Origin: Crocodylus rhombifer
Taxonomy: Eukaryota > Chordata > Crocodylia > Crocodylidae
DNA length: 64,000 nucleotides
Assembly (NCBI GenBank): GCA_038503035.1
Contig: JAVSML010024706.1
Location: forward strand, 184,185-248,184
Reading direction: 5' to 3'
Every line of letters begins with the position of its first letter. The first letter of the stretch is position 1. This document shows positions 9,516 to 64,000 of the stretch, one piece after another. The notes below the pieces were generated by a model, which saw nothing but the letters and a program-made list of their open reading frames with translations, did no database searches and was not told the origin of the DNA. The translations under genes and the position numbers were made by a program.

Positions 9516-12500
9516 CATCTTAAAATGTACCTGTTCTTGCAAAGTGCTCCAAGTGGGACCATAGCTTAAAGATCCTAAATCTTGTTAAACATCTTATGCT
9601 CCATGATACTCTCATACTCAGGAACTTGCTCAGGTACTTTTGAAAATTCTATCCAAGATATATTGGGTCATGGAATAATATTCAAGAATAATGAATTGAA
9701 TTCCCATTATTTGGGATATTAAAAATAGACTGGGCAAAGTAGTAAATATGTCCAATAGTATGTCTAATTGATGAAAAGCCTGTCATGGCAGGGATATAAA
9801 GAACATGTTTGAATAGGTCTATCATTTCGGTGATAGTATAAATTTATAAAGAATAGGGTAGAGTAATTATGAATATTAATTAAAAAAATCAGAGATTTTC
9901 TTATTGCGTGATTTTCAAACATATGGACTATTGTGCTGATGCTATTGGTTAACTTTTGTGCATAACTTCTCAAATTTATTCTAGTGAGCTGAAAAGATGT
10001 TTAGAGAATTTAGATGCCAAAGTCTTCCTGTCGCACATTTCCTTAGATTGCATAATAAAAATCTTGAAATATCATAACATAATTGTACAAAAATATATTT
10101 TGATTTAAGATAGGTGCAGCTGTACCAAAATGCTTGCCATTAATCTTTGTGGGGCTTTTTTATGTTTTTCAGGATTAGCGTTTTTGAAGAAGCTATCTTA
10201 CAGTTGTGCCATTTGACAGATCTTATTGTAACAATCTGAGCCTCTATATACGTAACTGTTTAAAATATACACAATTATTCTTGCAAAAGAAAGCCAAAAG
10301 CATTGAGGCAGCATTAAAATAATACCTTCAACTTAAAAATTCAGGCATCAGCTCCATGAGTTAAAGGAACAATTTCACAGTCAACTAATAGTAGGAATTA
10401 GTACATGTGTTTTTGTTATCAATACACGTACATACAAGTTCCAAACAGTAAAGTGGAAATTACTTCTATATAGACTGGCATTAGAAATAGATATGAGCTG
10501 CAACATTTCAGTCTGGATTCAAACTTCCCAAAAATTTCAACATTTTTAGATCCTAGCTCTTTGGTTCAGAACTATAGCTAACAAATCACATCACATTTTT
10601 GGTAACTTAACTAAGAACTGAAATTTGGGCTTCAATGCAGTGTTTGGCATTTCCAGGTGAGCAATATGTAACATTTCTGGATGAACTGCATGCAAACCTC
10701 CACTGCTAACAATAACCAAGTGCACATGTAGATAACTACAACTTTAATTACTTATTTTGGAGTCCAGAACACATCTCAATACATGCTGAGGCAAAGGAGC
10801 ATTTCCACTTGCTTCATAGACTATTAAAGAGCAATGTAATAGAGGGGAAAAGACATAATTGAAACTAATGAGTGTCTTTCTTCAGCAAGAAGCTGGCGTA
10901 TATTATCTGTTGATGTAAAGACAATCATGGAGGTTTTACTTTAGTTTCAATAGTGATAGCTACAAGGAGAGAAGAATTACAGGATACAGGGGTTAAGCGA
11001 GGGGATTAGGAATGAAAGGATGGCATCAGCACTCTTATGACTTTTTCTGAGATGAAGCTGAATGATGTATTCATAGAAATGCCCTTTTAGAGACCAATGA
11101 AGAACTTATTTATTCAGAATTGCAAGAACTGTTACAAAAGTTCACAGTCAGTTCACATGCTAATGTTTCTGCCATTGAGAAAATGATGAAGTGATCTATC
11201 TGAAAATGGCCGAAAAGTCTATTCTGGCAATACAGGAACATGCAGCGGCAGCAGCTCCTATGATTGCAATCCAGGGCTCTCTTCTGTGCCCTGTGCTGAT
11301 GGAATAAGGAGTCAGCCTTTGTTTTCCTCACTATCTTCTGAATATATTAAAAAGATGGCCTTGAAGGTTGGCAACTTAGGGAGAAATCCTGGGCCTGCTG
11401 GAGTCAACAAGTGTTTTGCTATTGTGTTCAGTGGGGCAGGATTTCACCTATATCGATTATATTAATATATTTCATCATATGTAGACAAACGTACAAACAC
11501 TAAGCAGAGTTGGCCCATGCATGTTCCACCACATGCACAAAAGTAACAAGTATGTTCACATATGCAAAATCACAGCACTATCAGAGGGTCAAATCTTGAT
11601 GAATATAATCTATTTCCCTTGACTTCAGGGGCAGTGGAAGATGTTTAGTGACTTTCACTATGTGTACAGCACTACGGAGGGTCATGCAGGAAGGCCATGT
11701 CCTGAGAAATGGGAATATATCACTCTGAAGATCAGGGTAACTTGCTGGGCCTCACCATGTTTCAGGATTTGGTCCCTTTTTAAAATTGTGTCCTGGATTT
11801 ATTGATAAACTAAATCAACTCTGTGAAGGCTTCTTGTGGCTGTAAGCCAGGCTTATTAAGACTTTTCATAAATACGAAGAAAATTGGGGTCGTATGTCAG
11901 ACTCAGATCTCTCTGAATATTACTAATTCACCAAATCCTTCTCCAGTTTTAAAGACTGACAAATACCTGCTTTGTTTTGTTTTGTTTTTTAATTAGAGAT
12001 AAGTCTTTGTTCTCTTTCTTCTTGATCTGTATTAATTGCTTGACAACCTTTACGTAAGACATGTTGTACTCTAGCAGCTTTATGTGTTTTTCTGCCTATG
12101 AAGCAAGTTTTCACCAGAATCTTGTATCTCTTGTTTTATCTCTGCAGTGCTTGTTTTAGAAATGCTCTCATTTTATTTAATTTTATTCTTTCTTTTATCT
12201 AACCTTGGTCGAATTTCATTTCAGGCTAAATACTTTTCCTTTGCAGTACAATGCTGGCAAGGCTTTTTTGGTTAAACAAGATGCACTCATTTTCACAGAA
12301 TAACCAAAAGCAGTCTTCTTGAGTCCTCTTTCTGAATCCATGGAAACATCAGACAGGCCTTCTACTGTATTTTATTCTAAATGTCAAAAGTAGCAAGCAG
12401 TAAATGTTCTGCAGGGAAGGTATTGCATAACCTGTTTTGATGCAGATATGCTGGACCATATTTCTTACTGATGTAAATGGGTACCGCTTCACTGAGGAAA

Positions 12501-13986
12501 TTTTACCCAGAAAGCTCTTCACTTGCTCTTTATAAAAATGGCTTCAGGCACACACTGTTACATGCCAGTTTTGCCTACACTTTTTCAAATGTCACAGGTA
12601 CTGCCTGCAAATACTGAACAAATTTAGGGCACAATGCTGCAGGGTATTTGGTGTTTTCAACCCTAATAACTTCAAAGGCTTCTAGTGACTTAAAAATCCT
12701 ATTAAGAAAACTGATGACATTAGTGTCATGCTAAATCTACTGCATATGGGACTTGCTCTTCTCATCTCGTTCATGCCAACTCACTTTCTACCATTCTACT
12801 TCTACAAGGAATTTAAAGCAGAACACAGTTATGCTAACGTGGCTCGTATAAAAGTCCAACATAAAATCACACATACTTAGAAATCTCAAGAAAATGGAAA
12901 TGAAAGAAAAATAGCTAATTTCCCCAAGGAAACTTTCTGTAATAATATACACATTGCCAAGAATCTTTTGAAAATTTCAGCATTTCTATTTTTATTATAA
13001 TTTGTTCTGAAATTATTAATCAATCTTTCAGCAATCTCTGCAACTTCCCCTTAAATTTGCAGCAAATAAAAAGTTTGTGGTACAAACAAAAAAAGTATAG
13101 TTCCAATTAACTTCAAAGGATAATGCTCAACATCTCTAAGCAAGTTCAGGTGAGCAAAAGAGTAAGAACCACTGATCAGCTGATGCAGGGCACTAATCAT
13201 TCAAGGTTAGTTTTGAGTATCTGTCACTGGAAACAAAGTCACCTTCACAGAAAATTCTGAAACTCAAGTGTTAGCAAAATCAAGCAGCATTTAAAATTGA
13301 AGTGCAAACTTAATGTAATTGAACAAACAGTGCCACCTAGTGAAGAAATTAAAAAGGAATAAATAATTAATTTAAAAATCTGCGTCATAAATGGCAACAT
13401 ACAGCAGCTTCACAGGGTTTTTTTTTAAAGCTGGTTAATTCTTATGTTAGGATAATCACTTAAAATCTTTTCTTCCAATATATTCTTTCATTATAAAAAT
13501 AATTAAAATCCCCTTTTCTGTGTTTCATTTACTGTTTGCATCAAGCCTTTTATTTAATGGAAATTACAAAACAAAATGTGGCTATTGTTCATAGTGGCTG
13601 TGGCTCACTTTGCATGCAGATTTTGTAGATCTCACCAAAAAATTGCACATCCAGGTGCATAATATACCTTACCTGGTCAGTTCATGTGAATAGATTCCTA
13701 CATCAGCACCCACTTTTATAAGTGCAGTACTTGCATCCGCTTTTTGCAGAGACCAGGGGATTTTCTGTGTTGTTATTATTGCAAAGAGAAAAAAATAGGG
13801 GGATAATGAAATATCTGATTACTTTTGAAAGCATTTTAACTGTCTCTGATGATGTACTCCTTTCCAGGGTTGAAGGAAACAATGCAATATATTTATATTT
13901 TGTTTCAAAGATTGCCGTGAATACATTTCGGCCAGTTTGAATATACGTGTGAGTGTTCAAGGGAAGCTTACATGTACACATCTGTT
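9516..13986. other. AT-rich intergenic DNA, nothing recognised
   Basis: Long AT-rich stretch with a small TTTTG-type repeat near 11975. No exons, open frames of interest, terminal repeats or RNA genes were found. Conserved noncoding elements could be present, but they cannot be seen without alignment. Confidence 0.4.
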
Positions 13987-14488
13987 CTTAGAACCCAATC
14001 ATTAATACCTAGCAGAGAGATTCTCATCTGGGTTGCCATGAGATACCTTGAGGGGTGCCATGGCACCCAGCCAGTGGGTGAGGAGTAAAGTACTATTGTT
14101 TCCTACACCTGCTACAGCAACTCACAAACCAGCAGCATCCCTGGCTGCTCCTACCCTCCCCTGCCCTTTGACATGCCTGTGTGGGCTTCCTCACACTCTG
14201 AGCAGCATGATCTGCAGCCGATGGGTGGGTGGACATGTAGACACAGCCATACCTTTTAGCCTAGCTCACCTCCATGTCTTTTGTGCTCCCAAAGCCAGCA
14301 GAAGGGGCTGTGGAGGCAGATGTCTCTACTCCTGGTATGCATGACCTCAGGGAAGTAGCCCTGGATGCAGGGACCACCCTTATCCCTCAGGTCTGGATTA
14401 GGGATGGGAAGGGGGCAGGCAGTAGAAAGAGCAGGGCATAGTAAAATGAAGTCCTAAGGCCACTATCCTCCCCTGGCACTAGCTAGAT

Positions 14489-14643
14489 CAGTGTTTCTCA
14501 ATCTTTTAACCTCAAGGCAGCCCTCTGTGACTTTTTGAAATTTAGATTGTAGCTCAATAAATCTGAACAGCACCCTGGGGTGCCACTAAATTCAGAAAAG
14601 TTATATAAGGGTGACTTGAGGCTAAAAAGGTTGAGAACCACTG
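14489..14643. mobile_element. hAT-type non-autonomous element (MER-like)
   Basis: Ends CAGTGTTTCTCAA and TTGAGAACCACTG form a 13-bp terminal inverted repeat with one mismatch. The flanking octamers AGCTAGAT and ATCTAGCA share a CTAG core, as Charlie-type hAT target duplications do, but match at only 5 of 8 positions. The 155-bp length leaves no transposase. The right end resembles 23500-23533. Confidence 0.65.
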
Positions 14644-15728
14644 ATCTAGCATAAATTAGGGCTAAATTCTGAATAATATTCAGTATCTCCTGAGAAATAC
14701 CCTACATCCGCAGCTGCCTTTGCTTTAAACGGGTGCCTGCTAGAAATCAGGAGCTAGGAGATGTTCAGTGTATTGCTCAATCAAACTTTAAAGACTTTTT
14801 GAACTTTAAGAGATGATATGAACTAAAGCAGGCATTTGTCCAGGATCTGGAAGGGTTCAGAAGGGACACACTGTTACTCTGCAGTGATCTGACACTAAAC
14901 TAGTTTTAGCTTTCTCCCCATTTTTAAAGCCTTCTTACTGTTCCTATAATTGGACATTAAATTAGCTTTGACCTATTTCTCCCCAGTCTATCTGTGTTCA
15001 TATGCTTTTGAATGAGGCGTGAGATTTTGAATGAAATGCAGGGCAAAATCTCTCATTCCCAGACATGACTCAAAAATTAAACAGTTCTGAAGGCCATTCT
15101 CCTCACCTACAATGTAATAAGGGCTAAGTGTCCCGAGGCTATTTCTGTACCTGCTGCTGTCTAAAGTGTTGTGGCTGCTGCCACTCGGAGCTGTTGCTAG
15201 TAAAATCATTGCTGCCCCTTGCAGAGTGGGCTTTGAACTCCTGGAGAACAAGCTGAGGCCTGCACTATCTGAGCCTAATTGAATGCCCCTTGACCCACAT
15301 GTGTGTATTCACACATGTCAGGATTGCCAACTGACAGTAAATGTCCTGATTCTCAGTAAAAACAATCTGGCTAAAAATGGCTGTCAGTAAAGTCTGTAAA
15401 AATAACTTCAGCTTTCAGTAAAAACACTAAGCAGCCACAGCTTGACTGAAGCTCTGACAGAGCATAACGGTGCCACCTGGGGAATGAACGGGATCACAGG
15501 CCTCTGTAAGGAGCGTTCTCTCAGGCATGTGCTGCTGCTGGCTGCCTGTAATCCCAGGCTGCCTGTAATACTATCACAGGTAGGCTTCTTTGAGGGTCTG
15601 GGGCAGAATAGGGGAAGCACAGCCATTGGGGATAAGTGCAGGGTGCAGTCAGGACCATCAGGATGAGGGGGTGACTAAAAGGCCCCTGGCATGGGTAGAA
15701 GCATGGGTTAAAACCATTACTGCAGTCA
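14644..15728. other. Intergenic DNA, little recognised
   Basis: Mostly unassigned. At 15317 the sequence CAGGATTGCCAA resembles the terminal repeat seen at 15731 and 15911-15922, so an element end may lie here. No gene was supported. Confidence 0.3.
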
Positions 15729-15924
15729 AGCAGGGTTACCAACCCCCCAATTTTGTTTTTGTGAACTTTCTACTGACCACCAAACTTGTTAATCTTTTTC
15801 TTATGGTTGACATTAGAACCTGAATTTGAACCCAGTCCTTTTAACATGTGTCAGTAAAAAAATCTGGCCATGAGTAAAAACTTGTAGGTTGTCAGTTAAA
15901 AAAATAATTCTTGGTAACCCTGCT
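15729..15924. mobile_element. Short element with perfect 14-bp terminal inverted repeats
   Basis: AGCAGGGTTACCAA at 15729-15742 is the exact reverse complement of TTGGTAACCCTGCT at 15911-15924. The ends resemble hAT-type CAGGGTT termini, but no target duplication is evident. A related end at 15317 suggests the true element may be longer. Confidence 0.5.
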
Positions 15925-15930
15925 GTGTGT

Positions 15931-16012
15931 GCATGTATATGCATGTGTGTCTGTGAACTGCTCACCCTTGTGCATGTATGTGCATGTGTATCTGTGAACT
16001 GCTCACCCTTAA
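15931..16012 (+). repeat. Two-copy 41-bp tandem duplication
   Basis: Units begin GCATGTAT at 15931 and 15972 and share TCTGTGAACTGCTCACCCTT. Two copies only, with a few substitutions. Confidence 0.8.
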
Positions 16013-16388
16013 AGCCACTTCTGGCCCCAGGGGATGCTGCCCTGATGCACACGGTGTTGCCACGCTGGGGGTGGTGGAGAGGGTAGGCGGAAGCAGCATG
16101 AGCATTGCTCTGATGAGGCTAGTGAGGCCAGGGGGTGCCTTGAGATCCTTTTAAAGGAACCACAGGGTGCCACCAATGTTAGCAGTTCATGGTGTGCCAA
16201 CAGGATTCACAAGATAAACAGGACTCAATAGCCTTCAAACCATGCTGTGGTGGCCTTCCTGAGGCAAAGACCGTATTTGGGTATTTTTCTGTTGCCAAAA
16301 AATAGACCAGGGACAGCTCAGCACTGGCATCTTCCCAGGGTGCTGCGAGTCTACACTGAGGGCAGCGAGTCTAACCAGGTTGAAACCA

Positions 16389-16702
16389 GTGTTGCCAGAT
16401 CTTAAATATGAAATTATGGTATTGGAAGCTCAAAATTATTGTATTTATGAAAAACTATCATATGCTGTGAAATGATGCCAATAAGTATGCAAATAAGTCA
16501 TCTTCATTTTACAGATATTCCTCTCTGTAAGTCACCAGTGAGTGAGTGAGTGAGTGAGAACTGGGTTATCAAAGTTAAAGCATTTCTTTCTTTCGAGGCA
16601 AACCGTCATAAGAGAGTGCTGCCAGCAAATCCAAAAGCCAATTAAGGCTCTCTGAGAGTGACTTGGGTTTTGCATGTACTGCATCAATTAGCTGTCTCAA
16701 AA
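16389..16702 (+). repeat. Unnamed interspersed repeat, copy 2, uninterrupted
   Basis: This copy aligns by eye to 4121-4300 plus 4734-4842. It includes a short GTGA tandem run at about 16538-16557. The left edge, CAGTGTTGCCAGATCTT, looks like a hAT end, but no matching right end was found. Confidence 0.6.
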
Positions 16703-16734
16703 ATTATCAGGGACATTTAGCAGCCATGTTGGTC

Positions 16735-17000
16735 TGAGACCACTCCATGGGAAGACTGGGTCCAATGGTCACAAACTCCTGAAAGACCATTTTAGGTTGG
16801 ACATAAGGAAAAACATCTTTACTGTGCAAGTCCCCAGAGTCTGGAAGAGAATCCCCCCAGAGGTGGTGCAGGCACCTACTTTGGACAAGTTCAAGAAGCA
16901 TTTAGATGTTTATCTTGCTGGAATCCTTTGACCCCTGCTGACTGCCTGCCCTTTGGGCAGGGGGATCTTGCAAGGTCCCTTCCAGCCCCAACCCCTATTA
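16735..17000 (+). mobile_element. CR1 LINE, 3' end
   Basis: The plus-strand sequence encodes the end of CR1 ORF2, with recognisable [12 protein letters not shown] and VWKRIPPEVVQAP-like stretches. The typical 3' tail follows, including CTTGCAAGGTCCCTTCCAG. It is 5' truncated to about 270 bp, as most CR1 copies are. It belongs to the same subfamily as 46732-46860 and 54237-54806, and it is the only CR1 in the window on the plus strand. Confidence 0.85.
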
Positions 17001-17021
17001 AATCTGTGAAAAAAAAAACAA

Positions 17022-17165
17022 AAAACTCTATGCTCTTGGCTCAGAGACGATACCTTTTATTAGACCAAGAAATTGCCAAAAAATATATATATATAAATAT
17101 TTTGGCAATTTCTTAGTCGGTCTAATAAAAAGGCATCATCTCTGAACCAAGAGCTCTAGAGTTTT
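17022..17165. repeat. Foldback: inverted pair of SINE-like fragments
   Basis: The left arm, about 17022-17080, and the right arm, about 17101-17165, are inverted copies. Both contain CTCTTGG, CAGAG, TTTTATTAGACC and AAGAAATTGCCAAA blocks in mirrored order. They differ by a few substitutions and small indels, including a 3-bp one. The loop is about 20 bp of AT repeats. The pair lies about 0.4 kb upstream of the WASHC4 start codon. Confidence 0.85.
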
Positions 17166-17189
17166 GCGTTTCAAAGTCATCATACATTT

Positions 17190-17257
17190 TAGGGGTACAG
17201 GTTGTAGCCGTGTTGGTCTAAGGACAGGGGCAAAGTTTTTGGGGTAAATCGGAGACC
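17190..17257 (+). mobile_element. SINE-like 5' fragment
   Basis: It contains GTTGTAGCCGTGTTGGTCTA followed by GGACAGGGGCAAAG, the start of a repeat I remember as widespread in crocodilians and turtles. It breaks off at the edge of the WASHC4 promoter region. Confidence 0.55.
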
Positions 17258-17491
17258 TTGTCTTTGCTGCACATGTTAACACTTTTACTGTGATTGATCG
17301 GACACCCGAGGGTTGTCATTATCCTGCAGATGTGATGATGACGGTACACCTGGCAACACGGGTAGACACCCAGGGTGTCGGGGACACTGCGCTGTGCGGG
17401 TGAGGCGGGCCGAGGAGCAGTTCCCGCGGCGGCCGGGCGGGGGCGCTGCGGCGCCGACCTCGGGCTCCGGGCGCCCGTGCCCAGCAGCCGG

Positions 17492-17510
17492 ACTGCATTT
17501 CCCAGCGTGC
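17492..17510 (+). promoter_or_regulatory. WASHC4: ZNF143/THAP11-type motif in WASHC4 promoter
   Basis: ACTGCATTTCCCAGCGTGC closely matches the ACTACAATTCCCAGAATGC-type element found near the start sites of many housekeeping promoters. It lies 67-85 bp upstream of the start codon. The function is inferred from the motif and position. Confidence 0.55.
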
Positions 17511-17576
17511 TCTGCGGGCGGGGCAGGAAGTCCCGTGGCGGTGAGTCAGGGGCTGCCGCCGCCGCCCGGGGCTGCC

Positions 17577-64000
<46,424 letters not shown>

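Noticed and set aside
13328..13342. CTCF-like CCACCTAGTG motif
   Set aside because: Too short and too far from the consensus to support a binding site.
17190..17257. tRNA gene
   Set aside because: The tRNA-like promoter feel comes from a SINE-type fragment. No cloverleaf or B box could be assembled.

Overview
This window is vertebrate nuclear DNA. It has split genes with GT-AG introns, two CpG-island promoters in an otherwise AT-rich background, and many CR1 LINE and hAT-like repeats. The CR1 3' ends, the SINE-like fragments (for example 17190-17257 and 45645-45765) and the terminal-inverted-repeat elements resemble non-avian sauropsid repeats as I remember them. A crocodilian is the best guess and a turtle is not excluded. 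Species assignment is inference; no search was run.

Two protein-coding genes lie head to head. On the minus strand, 5246-5296 is the first coding exon of ALDH1L2 (mitochondrial 10-formyltetrahydrofolate dehydrogenase). It holds the start codon and mitochondrial presequence and ends in a GTGAGT donor. The rest of ALDH1L2 must lie left of the window, so positions 1-5245 are probably its first intron. Its CpG-island promoter carries a perfect C/EBP-ATF composite motif at 5372-5380. About 12 kb of intergenic DNA follows, filled with repeats: an alternating 57-bp minisatellite, hAT and other inverted-repeat elements, a CR1 tail and a foldback of two SINE-like fragments. No gene was found there.

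The rest of the window is WASHC4 (KIAA1033/SWIP), a core subunit of the endosomal WASH complex that activates Arp2/3. I traced 30 consecutive coding exons from the ATG at 17577 to the donor after 63642. They total 3157 nt, or 1052 codons plus one base, with no frame break. The C-terminal portion (about 120 residues by comparison with the human protein) lies beyond the right edge. The order ALDH1L2(-)/WASHC4(+) matches human 12q23.3 as I remember it.

The introns hold five CR1 copies, all antisense to WASHC4. One is about 2.4 kb long and has lost part of its reverse transcriptase. They also hold two hAT-like elements with 8-bp target duplications, a family of TA-flanked inverted-repeat elements, and several microsatellites. 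The only intron that can be read through in frame is intron 11 (111 nt, no stop codon). I found no RNA genes, CRISPR arrays or clear novel system. The most checkable new points are the promoter motifs, the readable intron 11, the foldback, the alternating minisatellite and the internally deleted CR1.
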